A stretch of 64,000 nt of DNA from Acanthochromis polyacanthus (taxonomy: Eukaryota; Chordata; Actinopteri; Pomacentridae), in contig NC_067116.1 in NCBI RefSeq assembly GCF_021347895.1, forward strand, positions 42,169,628 through 42,233,627, written 5' to 3'. Shown here piece after piece: positions 12,358 through 24,673 of this stretch. Each line of letters starts with the position of its first letter. Position 1 is the stretch's first letter. Position numbers and translations under genes: made by a program. The notes below the pieces were generated by a model. That model ran no database searches, was not told the origin of the DNA, and saw only the letters and a program-made list of their open reading frames with translations.

Positions 12358-13420
12358 AATGTAGGACAATCTCTAATTTGATTCTGCCCTGCTCCTTTGA
12401 GACGTAATTAAAGCATTAAAAAGCTTTGTGCGCTGCCGAGGCAATTGAGACAGTCTTCAGCGAATAAATGGGATTCATCGTTTCAGGAAATTGCTGCCCC
12501 ACCCCCATCTCCCACCCACCCAAACCCAAAGCCCACTCATCGCCACCCTGAGCACAAACACACACACACTGTTCCTGGCCTCATCATCTGGTCCAATCCA
12601 TGTGAAATCTACTGTGAACCATAATGTCTGTTTTAAATAAGAATCAGGATAAGGCTGTTTCTGCTCCAGAGATCAGTCGACAAAAGCAACGGGAAGGGAT
12701 GGAGATTACAGAGCGGGGTCGGTGGTGGTGGGGGGGGTCGGCTTTACACACACACACAGATCACAGTACAGTGATTAGACACACCAACAATGCATGAATA
12801 CAGTAGAGCGTTTAGACACACAAGCAGACAACAGACACGAATACACAACAGAGACACACACACAATAACAGCGGGATGCGTTGGAAAACATCCTCCTCAG
12901 TATAAATCCTGCCTGAGGGTAGCGGCAGTGTGGGGATTGTATTTCCTGGAGCACTGCCTGACTGTTTACATCTCAGTCGGAGTGTGTTTGCGTGTGGTAT
13001 ACGTGTGTGTGTGTGTGTGTTTTGTTTGTTGGGGGGGTGGGGGGGATGGAGCCTTGGCATTGTAATCACTCACTAATGACTAGATGTTATCTCACTCCCA
13101 CTTTTAAATGAATGCAGAAGATGCACGCTGACGAGCTGTTGGCCTATTTCTCAACGCCAGGTTGTCTGCTCCATAGCAACAGTCTCAAGGATGCCATTTG
13201 AGCCGTCTGTCTCTTCCGTCCACCGCAGATTCTCACCGTCAAAAGGCAGAATCGCACACATCATCATCCAAAATGACTTAAAACAAAAGACGAGCAGTAA
13301 CCACTTTTACTTGACTTTGGAGAAGAGATTACAAACTTGCAGGGGTGTGAGAGCAGCATGTCTGCAGTCAGATGAATAAAGGATGAACCGGCAGCATTTA
13401 TCTCAAGACCGTAGTACAAG

Positions 13421-13995
13421 TAGCCTAGCCATGCTATACCCATGTTTCTGAAGGCACAAGGGTCTAGGGCCGCTCGACAGGGAGGGAGGCGGGCTAAAAG
13501 GTTTTCTTTCAAATCCCTCTGCAGCAATTGGGTAGGTATACAACCAATCAGCGCAACGAATAGGCTGACGGAGTTCCGAGAGCACCGGCGGATTGTGGCT
13601 AAGTCCCATTAGCTTCCCAACCAGCAGAGCCAACTGGTATATTAAGGATTTGCCATATCCCGTCGGCATAAGTCCAAATACGTCTTTCTTCTCAATGAAA
13701 CACTTCAATGCCGTCCTTTGTTTATCTTTCAAGTTGAACTTTAGCTTCAAATCTTTAAGGGCTGTGGCCAAAGCCAAGTCGAAAGATAACTGTTTATTGT
13801 GCGTCAGTTGTTTCTGTCAGAATCATCGCTCCTCTGTCGTCACTTCGTTACGCCCGCCTTCTGACTCTACACTTCATGGTGATTGGTCCGGCCAGTTTTA
13901 GGAGAATCCAGCCTCGAGCCTTATGGAGGGTAACTAGACCCACCCTGGCAGAGAATTAAATTCGTTGCCGTGGGTTGTCTAGTGCGGCTAGGCTA
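13421..13995 (-). mobile_element. Small transposon carrying a RecQ-like helicase gene fragment
   Basis: The ends are inverted repeats, TAGCCTAGCC at 13421-13430 and its complement at 13986-13995, with weaker matching continuing inward for about 14 bases. Directly outside are near-identical 9-bp direct repeats, TAGTACAAG (13412-13420) and TAGTAGAAG (13996-14004), read as a target-site duplication. A 9-bp duplication is typical of Mutator-like elements, but the short termini do not prove that family. The inside is mainly a fragment of a superfamily 2 helicase, listed separately. No transposase is visible, so it is non-autonomous. Confidence 0.72.
13590..13830 (-). pseudogene. Fragment of a RecQ-family DNA helicase, N-terminal motifs only
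   Basis: The minus-strand frame reads LKLKFNLKDKQRTALKCFIE, then KKDVFGLMPTGYGKSLIYQLA. This is the Q-motif region followed by Walker A (motif I, MPTGYGKS) as in RecQ/WRN-type ATP-dependent helicases. After LIYQLALLVGKL the similarity stops and the frame runs into unrelated sequence. DEAH and motifs III-VI are missing, so it cannot be an active helicase. It lies wholly inside the inverted repeats of the small transposon at 13421-13995. It is therefore either a deletion remnant of a helicase-coding element or a captured host fragment. Confidence 0.75.
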
Positions 13996-14049
13996 TAGTA
14001 GAAGTGCTTTCATTTGTGTACCCGCAGAAACTGAGTACAAATAATAATG

Positions 14050-14840
14050 CAGGATTTCCACCTTAATAGTTATAATTACAATAAAAGTCCACCGGCAGTG
14101 ATGCCCACTCCTGTTTTTAAATTGTTTGATCAATTCACTGTTATTTCACAGATTTAACAAGTTTCTCAATTACAGATAAGAAATAGTTAGACCAAGCAGT
14201 ATAAATTGATATATTAACCATAAATAACATCTACATTAGAATCTGTATTTTTACAAATGTGTGTTTTCACACATGAACTCTTTTTACTATATTGAAATCA
14301 GCAAAGAAAGGTTACTTTACAGATTTATTGTTGTTTTAATAAAAACAGGAAAACATTTTTAGCTGCTATTTTGCAGATTGTGTATTTTTATTAAATTACA
14401 GACAATATCTAGTAAAATCCCTGAATAAAGTGTTGATTTACATGTTGACTGTGAGAAAAAGAGGCCAAAACTGAAAATAACATCTGCATGAAACACCTGA
14501 TCTGACCAAAATTTGTACTTTCTAAACGTACGATCCCTAAAACTGCATAAAAGAAACAGCTTTAAATATCGGGTAAAACAAAAATTGCAAATAATAAAAT
14601 CTATATTTAATAATATAATTTAATAATAATAGTAATTTGTTCTTTCAAACCTTGTGACCAACGAATTACACTCTTTTACAGTATAGAAATATGTCAAAAA
14701 TATCCATATTTTTGATATTTGCAATTATTTTTCACTATTTTTACAGTTTTTGAATGTTACAGTATTTTAAAAAAAATTAGGTATTTTTTCTGCTGTTTTT
14801 TATTGAGTATTTTTATTGCTTTGGACAACATAAGCTGCTT
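14050..14840. repeat. AT-rich dispersed repeat, related to 37280-38420
   Basis: This stretch shares blocks such as TTTACATGTTGACTGT followed by GGCCAAAACTGAAAATAACATC with 37360-37470 and 38160-38215, and it has the same recurring TTTACAG / ATTTCACAG phrases. It is probably an old, diverged interspersed element. No coding capacity or clear ends were found. Confidence 0.5.
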
Positions 14841-17819
14841 TCTCGTAGTACTAAAGTAAACAACTTAATGTATAGTGAAGCTGATAAGAGACATTGGTCC
14901 AAATCGTGGTAAAGCTCAAAGCTGAAACGTTCTGCAACAGACTGATAAAGTTCCTCTTCACTCATTCTTTAAACTCCTAAAGACTCGTAAGCACATCACA
15001 CTTAAACATTTATTTACTTGCTTTGAACTGACTTAGATGGAGCTGTAAAACTCCACTCTGCTACTAAAGACAAGTTGGAATATTTTTATTATATGTCAAA
15101 ATATCTAGCATGTAAAAAAAAGCAAAAAAAAAAAAGATAGGTATTTTTGACTTTTTATAACATGGAGAAGGTTCCGCAGCAGTGAGAGAGCGAAGAAATT
15201 CTACATAAACGACAGCAACTCGCTCTCAAGAGCAAGAGCTTTGGTCATTTTTGTCGCCCGCAGGTTATCTCTGCACTTTCTCTCACTTCTCTAGTGTTTG
15301 CTGCGAAGTTGATTGTCGTTATGTCCCGTTGCTACCGTTAGCAAACTCCTTGAACTGTGTCTTCTGCAGGTCTTTAGATGTTTTATCAGACTGGTTGCGT
15401 TAAATGAGCCGTTTTTCACTCGTTTTGATCCTTTAGCAGAGCGGAGCTTGAAGTCAGCTTTACTGCTGTTGTTGCGGCTCATTTTCAAACCACTGACAAT
15501 CCTCATCTTTCAAACTTGTTTAAGGTAATGACGTAACGTTGCTATAAAGACGGTGCTGTATCTGAAAAGTTTTATGATAACAAGCACCTAACCTGATCCT
15601 GGTATTGGAATCCATAATGATAAAGTTTAGACTCAAAGCCGAGGAGATGACCAAAAACATGCTGCTTTTTTTCTCCCAAGTGTAGATTTCTATATACAAA
15701 ATGAGCCCGTCCATGTGTGCTCTGTGTACTGGTGAACAGAACACATGCAGCATGCGTTAAACGTTTGGCAAACCTTTCAGCAAAAATCCATCCTGACATG
15801 ATTCACGCAGCCAGACGCTGAGAGCTTAAGCCTCCTGCTAACACACCAGCACCAAACAAGATCACATCCTCCATCTAAGAATAGCTCCGGCCAAACAATT
15901 CCATCTAAATATCCCGGATTAATGTTTGGACTAAAGCATATGAGCCCAGTGATCTGAGAGAGGGACAGGGCTAACTGGCCCACATCCAGGCTCACCCCAG
16001 CCAGCTCTGTCTGGGCCAGAAGGAAGCCTTGCTATGTTTGCCGCTCGGTGTGTAACGTGTGTGTGCGCCGAGAGGCTAAGGAATATGATTGTGTCTTCAG
16101 CCGCTCTGGACAGGGGCTTTAGAGCGTGGGGAGAGCCTAATCCTGTTTCGGCCAGGAATTTGATTTTGATTATTATCTCTCGCAAACCAAGCAGAGGCTT
16201 ACCCCCATTTCTGCAGCGTTATCCCCACACACACAAACACACACACACCTCCCTCATGGAGCCCAACAGATTTGACCTCGTTAAGACGCTTTAAAGGGGA
16301 TTATTCTACTTTTATCACTTCGAGTGAAGTGCCCTTGCAAACATAGGCTTGGCATGGCTTGCCTTCCCTCCCCACTCTGCAGAACTATCTCGACCTCCTG
16401 TGCGAGGCCAGCCAAGCGCACAGCATAAACACACACAAACATGACACTTAAGGCACACTGCCCTGTAAACACAGATGCACTTGTGTACAAAAATGCTGTG
16501 GAATATACTACACAAACACACACACAGGCATGTACGCAAACAGAGCAAACATAAAGTGGTGGGAGGCGTACTGTAACACACACACATAAATACGCACACA
16601 CCACAGGAAAAGAGTGCAGAGATTGCAAAGCCAAGGGAAATGGGCAATTTGTCAAGAGTGGGGAAAGTGGTGAGGCCGACAGGACTGTGGGTTTGGAGAC
16701 CATGGCTGAGATTAAAGCCAGGCTCGCAGAAGGGGGGCTTTAAGATTACACCCAGTACGGTTGTGTGGATGATTGATGCCTGCTTGTAAAAACCAAGGTT
16801 ATTACTTACAACAGCCAGCGAAGGAGGAAAGACAGAGAGGGAGGAAAGGAAGATTAGTCCCAAAGTTCGCAACAAGTAAGTGGACAATGAAAGCAGAAAG
16901 CCGGCGTGCCTGCATGTGGGCGACACCAGGGAACATGTTTTATCTGTTCAAAGGAGGAACCAGCTGTAAAGTTCTGATGCGTGCACATATTAAAATTTTA
17001 AAAGCTTGGAATAATTCAATCGCTTCCCCTGACTCCTATCAAAGTAATTTAATTTTAAGCATATGCTAAAGAGTCCCAATGTATTCTTTAATGATAAATA
17101 TGATGAAATGTCAGTATGTTCTAACTGTGGTCATGCTAAGACCAACAGTGTGCTTTAATGTCCAAAAAGTGCTTGTCGGATGGTTAAAAAGTGTCTGAAG
17201 TTCCTCTACTACACGTTTAATATGTCAGAAGTGGGACCAATGTGGTTGTCATGTTTTGCAGCTTTCCAGAACCAACGTGCAAATTCACTTCACCCATGTG
17301 AATTTCTCTCATGTTTTTCCTTCATGCTGTTGAGTGCCAAGCTTCCAAACAAACTGCTTAGACTATACTTTGGGAGTGATTTCTTCTAAACATGCTAGAA
17401 CTTTAGCATCGACCTTTTTGCCAGCGCCAACACCAATGCTGAAGGCTCTGCTCAGAAAGAACACAGGACCACTTGTTCAACATTTACAACAGCATAACGC
17501 CGCATCACTCGGCGATGCTCCACAGTACTGTGGCATCAGATACGTAGTGACAAACGTCATAATCACACCGTTTACATCTGGATTGTCCGTCAACATTGTC
17601 AATCTTCAGTTCTAAAATAGTGTCCATAGTTCTGCTTGATGGTCTGAACAATATACGCACTGTTGTCTCTGGTGTTTGAGGCAAGAAATGCATTCATTTA
17701 CGGATGAATGGAAACTTCACTGCAGCCATGTTGAGCGGCTGTTCTTACTGTCCAGTTGTATGGATTATGTGAATAAAGGATTACTGCCTCTACAACAGGA
17801 CCAACAAGATGACATGGTC

Positions 17820-18085
17820 ATCAATATCCCCCGCCACATGTGATGTCTATGAGTCTACATCCAAAATAGTGATCAAGGGCCATAACTCTGTTAAATATTA
17901 TCGCACAGGTCTCATTTTCGAACTTAAACAAGGTGTCCATGGTGTGAAGCTACACACTAAATTTCGTAATGCTAGCTGTAATAGTTTCCGAGAAAAGCTG
18001 TCCCCTTCATGTCGGACGAATGGACGGACGGAGGCCAAACCTATATCCCCCTTTTCCACTTCATGGAGGCGGGGGATGATAATAC
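17820..18085. repeat. Interspersed repeat with ATCCCCCGCC ends
   Basis: The inverted ends are TATCCCCCGCCA near 17827 and the complement GGCGGGGGATGATAA near 18068. The body includes the GGCCATAACTCTGTTAAA phrase and an ATGGACGGACGGAGGC stretch. As I recall it, these phrases recur in dispersed repeats of many animals. A family name could not be assigned and no target duplication is evident. Confidence 0.5.
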
Positions 18086-21000
18086 ATCTTGAGAAATAAG
18101 GGAAGAGGTTATACTGCCACATATTAGCTTGTTTTATGAAATATGTTGCTACAGGACGTACGGACCACTACAGGAAATGTGTTCTCTGCATGTTACATAG
18201 CTAGCATGTATTAAACGAGCTAAAAAAGTTTCTTTCGTAATTATACATTCACACAGTTTGGTTGACAACATCATCAAGCAGTTGAATCACCTGTTAGCTT
18301 ATTATTTTTGTCAACATTCTGGTCCACAGTTCATGCTCCAGACCATGATTAAACAATATGAGGATTTTCGTGAACACATCGGAGATCACGGAGGATCACG
18401 GAGTTCCAGGTGATTCGTATGCAGAGGGATGTGGAAATGAGGTGCTGGAGTGTCTGAAAAGTCTTCAAAGTCCTAAATCTCTAACTCAAAGAGGACTTCT
18501 GAGATCTGAACTCACAAACATTGAGGAAAGTTCATTAGCCTGGATGACACGACTGCATACATCAAGCAGTTTTAATAATAACGGCATTAGCAGGTGCTGC
18601 TGTGCACCGCAGGGTATCAACAACACCTGCCAACCTGGATTCTGAACACAACACGACAGGAATCAGTCCTGTTTCGTAGTGAGCGTCTTTCCTCACCAGC
18701 TCCCCCCTTCAAGGGAGGCTTTCATCACCTCGCTGTGAATTCTCGTGGCGTCTAAATGGGATCTGGGTGGAGAAGAGGCGGCGTGTTGTTTCAGTTGTGG
18801 CCTTACTGCTCTTAGGCGCACAAACAGAGCAGCTAATTCTCTTGTCTGAACTGGTGCAGTGTGTTGCGTTTTGGCAGGTCTACGGGCCGCGGCCGGGCCG
18901 GGCCAATCAAGCCGCCTCCCCGCTGAGCCGCTTTGTTCCAGCCCGTCGCACCGTTCTGCTGTGGGGAAGGGTTACCCCACCTACCACCACCACCACCGGC
19001 CTCCTTTCTTCCCACCTCCCACATTCTCCTCCTTGGAATCCGCGGCTGAATACTGATGCAGTTCCTCCTTTCTGCCACCCCCCACGTTCACTCCCACACA
19101 AAAACACACACTCGCTACCCAATGAGCTGTTGATTGCGTTTCACACAACACACACGAGCACAAATTCGACACCACTTTACTTTTTCTCTGCGTCTTTCAG
19201 TACACCGCAGACACACTAAATCTGCATATATGCTAAAAGAGAATATCGTATACAGACAACAAAAGACCATACCGCACAAACAAAGCTGCCAATTACTTAT
19301 GAATTTGTGAAACAGCCTATACAACACTCCACCTCCACATCGACAGGCAGACCTCGACCAGAAATGCAGCAAAAACACACAAACACACATATTCACATCA
19401 GTAGCTCCTGCAGACTTGAGCAAAACCAAAAACATGCTAGAACTCAGCTGACATCTGTTTTTTATTTATATTCACGTTCTTTCTGGTAAATTTGCTGCAG
19501 TACACTGTGTAAAGCAAAACGATCCAGCATGACAAAGAGGTACGGCTAAAATTCAGCTTTCATTTCCAGTAACGTTTCAGGAGAAGCTCCGGCTTCTGTT
19601 ATAATACAAGATAAAATTAATTAGTCTGACCTAACTATTAGAATTTATAAAAAGTATAAATGCGTGACTCCTCCTAGCTTCTCTACTAAAATATTAATTT
19701 ACACGAAAGTAAACATTGCATTTTATCATGATCATAGTACACTTTGCAGCTTGCTTAGTCTTTACAGTACCTTTCATGACAGCAATAATTCACACACATA
19801 ATAATCAGTCTTGTATTTGGCTGGCCTTGCTTGTACCGCATGAATATGCCATTGCTTGTGTACGTTTTCCTAATCTATGAATTTCTAAACCGTTCATGTA
19901 AACTTCTCTTCATTGATTTCCGTCTAAAACAACCACAAGGTGGAAGTTCTGTAACTGATTGACCCAGCAGGGAACTGCATCATTCATCGCTTTCTGTCAC
20001 CTTGATTTAGTATTTCCTTCAACCTGAGGCTGCTCTGGCGTTTGCTGTGAACTCTGAAAGGATGGTGCATGACTGTAAATTCCTCTTTGCAGTCGTGCTT
20101 CCGAATGATGTCTGGGATTAGGTCGCAGCTTTTCAAGGGTCACTTCCTTCGGCTTCCGGAAATGGAGGGAAACGACATAGAACAGCCGTACGTCAATATG
20201 TCATATGTCAAGTGCACAGCTGTACAAGCCATCTACAGATAAGGAAAAGCCCATAAGCATTTGTGATAGCCACGACAAACAGGGCTTCACATTAAGGCTT
20301 GTCCGGTACAGGTGTATTTTTCATCTGGCAAGCGGACGAGAAATTTACTTTCCCGAGATAAATGTCAGAAACAAAGGAAAAAGTGTATCTTTGAGTTATG
20401 TGCTACGTATTATTCCATTATTTAGTCATATTATAAGCTGTTACATTAAGAATAATGATTCGAAACTGATTCTTCCCCCATGATACGTCCAACTCAAAAT
20501 TCCCCGATTGAACAACTGTTTGCTATCAACAAAAATCCCATCAGATGAACAGTTACGGTGATGTTCCTTAAGGTGCCACAGAAAAGCTAGAAAAAACACC
20601 AGGAAGAACTAACATTTTAATGCCACTATACTGGTCAAAAACGGAATAAAAAGACATGAAAAGCTTAAAGATTAGTTCAATTGGGTGAAGGATAGTGACA
20701 ATAAACAAGATAGCTCCATTAGCTACCTAGCATTAGCCGCTGTATCATTCACTATAAGCTCACACTGAGCTACAAACATCGCTAACTGGAGCAGGAGGAA
20801 AGGGCGAGCTTGCTAAGCAAATATTACCCAAAATCTGTCATTTTAAGAAGTCAGATATTGTCATTTTCACCAGACAAAAGCCTCAAACAGTTCATTTTGA
20901 GCCCTGCTGTGTTTGCTGTGCACATACATGTTTGACAATAAACAGTATATGCGCTATTCTAAAAGCAGAGCGTTAAGAAACCTGAGTGGAAACGGCATTT

Positions 21001-22080
21001 AAAACCAGCAAACTATATTCACAAACATTCCCATAACAGCAGTGGAAACACACATTTGTTCACAATTTCTTTTTGCAGATTTTCTGGAAATCTGCTTACA
21101 TTTCAAGCTAAGACCATGAACATATCCCCGAGTCAGCCATACACACAATATGCCCCCAAACTATCCTCTATAAAATGCATATACTGCACACAGGTCTGCT
21201 GTATAAAGGTTCCAGTGTGCTTCCTGCTTTGACCTACATATGATCTACTCTGCAGGTATGTGTCTACTGTCAACAACACTTAATTCATACAGATTTCTAC
21301 AAGGATGCCCACAGGAAGGCTGCTGCAGAAGAGAAAATCACCAGCCAAACGTGAACGTTCTTCAGTGCAATAAAACGTTTATATTTGATGACGTGCAAGC
21401 TTCTAGCTGTTGTATCTGTTGGTAAAGCCCACCACGGGAAGCATGTAGCCTGCTGAGACAAGGTATAAGAGCCAATTCATGCTTTAGCATTCATGTGCAG
21501 AAACCAATGTGCGTTCTCTTTATGCTACAATACTGCACTTTATTTCAAACAAGTAGTTCAATGTGTATTCTTCTCTGCCTTACTCAGTCTATAGATGGAT
21601 TTATGGTTCATTGTTGGTGCTGCGTGGAAACCTCCAACAAGCCAAGAGTGCATTTTCCCTCACTGATGCAGCTTTGCATAGGTCAAATAGTGACTGGTTA
21701 AAAAGCTGGCTGAAACCACAAAGGTTGTTTCTGATGTGATAACCAATCCATGCTCTTATGAGCACTGCTGGGGACATTTAAGGTATCCAGTAGCTCATAC
21801 GTAATAGAAAAATAAGGAAATACAAGGTGCAAATTGGCTGGTAGACAGAATAAGTTAAGTTGCAAGAAAAAAACAGTAGTGCTAGAGAAGTATATAAAGT
21901 AGAAATAGAGTAAAACAATCCAAATAACTGCACTCGACTACACTCAGCTATGACTTCTGTATTTTCCACAGGAGAGGCAAAAGCAAACCGAATCACAACA
22001 ACAGAGCATACATTTCCTGTTATTAAACAGATCTTTGACGCAGACGGCAACAACAGGTGGACGTCCTTGTGCAAAGCTCT

Positions 22081-22452
22081 ACACAGCACCACAACACAGC
22101 ACCACAACGCAGCAATACAATGCAGCAACACAACATAGCACCACAACGCAGCAACACAACATAGTACCACAACACAGCAACACAACGCAGCAACACAACA
22201 CAGCACCACAATGCAGCAACACAACATAGTACCACAATGCAGCAATACAATGCAGCAACACAACATAGCACCACAACGCAGCAACACAACATAGTACCAC
22301 AACATAGCACCACAACGCAGCAACACAACACAGCACCACAATGCAGCAACACAACATAGTACCACAACGCAACACCACAACATAGTACCACAACACAGCA
22401 ACACAACATAGTACCACAACACAGCAACACAATGCAGCACCACAACACAGTA
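22081..22452. repeat. 13-bp minisatellite, about 28 copies
   Basis: Tandem units follow ACAACRYAGYAMC (13 bp), with substitutions but almost no length changes. Because 13 is not a multiple of 3 and the units contain no stop on the minus strand, all three minus frames stay open, giving 137-221 codon Cys/Val/Leu frames. These are artefacts of the repeat. Confidence 0.93.
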
Positions 22453-22790
22453 CCGTGATGCGGCCTTGAGTCGAAGTGTGCGTGTTCAACAAGAGAAGGG
22501 CAGCACCAGTCTACACCCCTCCCTTTCAACCAACACCAAAGCATTTTGACAATCATCCACTGTGGCCCTTCACAAAATCAACATCACCTGTGACCCGTGG
22601 CCTCAACTCGGCCACTCAAAAGCCGGGCCTCCTGCGGGGTGGTGGCGCTCGGAGGGGGCCGTGTTTGTCATGCTAATCAGCTGGCCTAACCTTGGCGACC
22701 CAGACATCTGCTGGCCTGCGTGTGTCAAGCCCCACATTCAATTTGTCCCCCAGATACAAAAAGCAGATAAGACCCTTGAGGCTGGTAAGA

Positions 22791-22792
<2 letters not shown>

Positions 22793-22827
<35 letters not shown>
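22793..22827. repeat. (TG)n microsatellite
   Basis: About 14 TG units followed by GCGCGCGC, and shortly afterwards a run of 15 or more G at about 22848-22862. Confidence 0.95.
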
Positions 22828-23020
22828 CTCTTGTTGTTGACGTTGCGAGGGGGGGGGGGGGGGATCCTTTTATTTCCATGCATGTACGAGAGCAATAATT
22901 ATCGGCAGAGAAGAGATGTGCGATTGTGTTTTTGGTTTTCATGCTGCACTGCTGCTTTATTCTGTGTGTGTCTGCGCACACGCTTTAATGTCCAATACCC
23001 CCCGTCGACACACATGTCTG

Positions 23021-23022
<2 letters not shown>

Positions 23023-23055
<33 letters not shown>

Positions 23056-23083
23056 GGAACGTGTGTGTGTGTGTGTGTGTGTG
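23023..23083. repeat. Inverted pair of (CA)14 and (GT)11 tracts
   Basis: A CA tract at 23023-23051 is followed, after about 10 bases, by a GT tract at 23061-23083, so the two can pair as a hairpin. Confidence 0.92.
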
Positions 23084-23314
23084 CAGCAGAGCGACGAAGC
23101 AGGGGCGGGGGGAGTTTGTTTAATGGGCGAGACAGGGGACCATGGGGATTAAGCTCCCCCCAGCTGGAGGCTTTAGAGGAAAGGCTGGGGGCTGTTCTGT
23201 TAATTCAAGTGGGCTTAATAATGCCTGTGCACCCTCTGCCCCTGACCCTCCCACCACTACATTAGATCTGGGAGGAAACACATGATAAAGGCAGACAAGC
23301 AGGAGGGAGGAGGC

Positions 23315-23316
<2 letters not shown>

Positions 23317-23407
<91 letters not shown>
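23317..23407. repeat. (TG)n microsatellite, about 45 units
   Basis: An uninterrupted TG tract of about 90 bp. The all-VC or all-TH frames across it are repeat artefacts. Confidence 0.98.
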
Positions 23408-23408
<1 letters not shown>

Positions 23409-24218
23409 GTGTGTGTGCCTATACAACCTGTGGCCATCTCCACAGTCGAACACGGGGCTCAGGGGACTCGAGAGCCTTCGCCTCCACACTACTCGCGCTA
23501 TTCTCCGGCTTTGGCACCGGGCCTTTCTGTTGCTCCACTTTCACGCCACAGCCAGCTTTGTTGAAGCTGCATTAGGATTAATCAACACCCAAACAATATG
23601 GCAAACGCTGTCAACTGGGTCAGGCACTGTGCCACGATCAAATGAGGCTTCTCCCTCTTAAACCAATGAACTGTGCCCATAACCTGCAACAGGGGATTAA
23701 AATGTGACCACTGAAGAAAGGGGAGAAAAAGCACGTGAATCCCTGTTAAACCTCGAAATCTTTGGTCTTCTTTGTGTCTAAATGAGACAGCTATGTGAAA
23801 TAAGCTTACTCGCTGTTTGTCGTTTTTCTTCTTCCGATAAAATAAATAAGGGCTTGGTTTTAAGAAAACAAATCCAGTAAATCACTAAACCTTCTCTGTA
23901 TCCATATAACCAAAACAACACAGTCCACTGGAGAATTTGAACCCACATCGAGCAAAAAAAAAAAACAGCAGCAACCATCCAAACGGGGTAAAATGGTCAG
24001 ACTCTCGTGTATACATATGAAACGGCTACAAGCTGATTATCCTTAACCATTAGGCCTTTCACATACATTGTACATTAACAAAATAAACTGCTTAAAGTGT
24101 CTCAGCAAAAGGCAAAAGCTTTTATGATTCACAGAGGGAACGCCTTAACATTATGTGACCACACATCACCCACCAACACTGCTGCTGGAAATGAGAAAAA
24201 ATCCAACACAATTTCCAT

Positions 24219-24673
24219 TAGAGCTGCACGATATTGGAAAAAAAAAAACGACGGCGAAATCTATTACAATATTTAAAAATACAAGAATTTTTACCGGACC
24301 ACTTGAGTAACTATTTGTGGTGCGGATTTTGTTCAAGCAGAGAAGTCGTGCTGCCGTGTGTGGTGGCAGAAACTGAAAGATGGAGTCTCTGTTTTTGGTC
24401 CTTTCTGTGGCTGAAATATCCCTATACGACTGACGCTGCTTTTTTTAAGCAACCAAACCTTCCATTTCAGTGTTACCCTCGTGTTCTTTGCTCATTTTGC
24501 CAAGCGAGAAACCTGAAATCAGACTAAATTATGCTCTATCAGATTCCTCTTTCAGGTTGGTCGTGGAAAATAAGAACCATGTGAGTTTCCTTGTTGTATC
24601 AAGCAGCAAAAAAGGTTTAGCATGATGACTATTCAACCAGATCAATGCTGAATCAACATATTGTGCAGTCCTA
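24219..24673. mobile_element. Non-autonomous hAT element, degraded
   Basis: The ends are TAGAGCTGCACGATATTGG on the left and, inward from the right, TAGGACTGCACAATATGTTG. The 8-bp flanks ATTTCCAT (24211-24218) and ATATCCAC (24674-24681) agree at 6 of 8 positions, as expected for an old duplication. No intact transposase frame. Confidence 0.7.

Noticed and set aside
18767..19219. 150-codon plus-strand ORF
   Set aside because: Pro/Thr/Ser-rich, low-complexity frame with no domain, conserved pattern or splice context that I can recognise.
22081..22452. CRISPR-like array
   Set aside because: Units are directly adjacent 13-mers without spacers, in a vertebrate genome.
21778..22556. Long Cys/Val/Leu-rich minus-strand ORFs (137-221 codons)
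   Set aside because: They are the 13-bp minisatellite read in three frames.
23120..23661. Poly-Val-Cys and poly-Thr-His ORFs
   Set aside because: Translation of a (TG)45 microsatellite, with no splice or start support.
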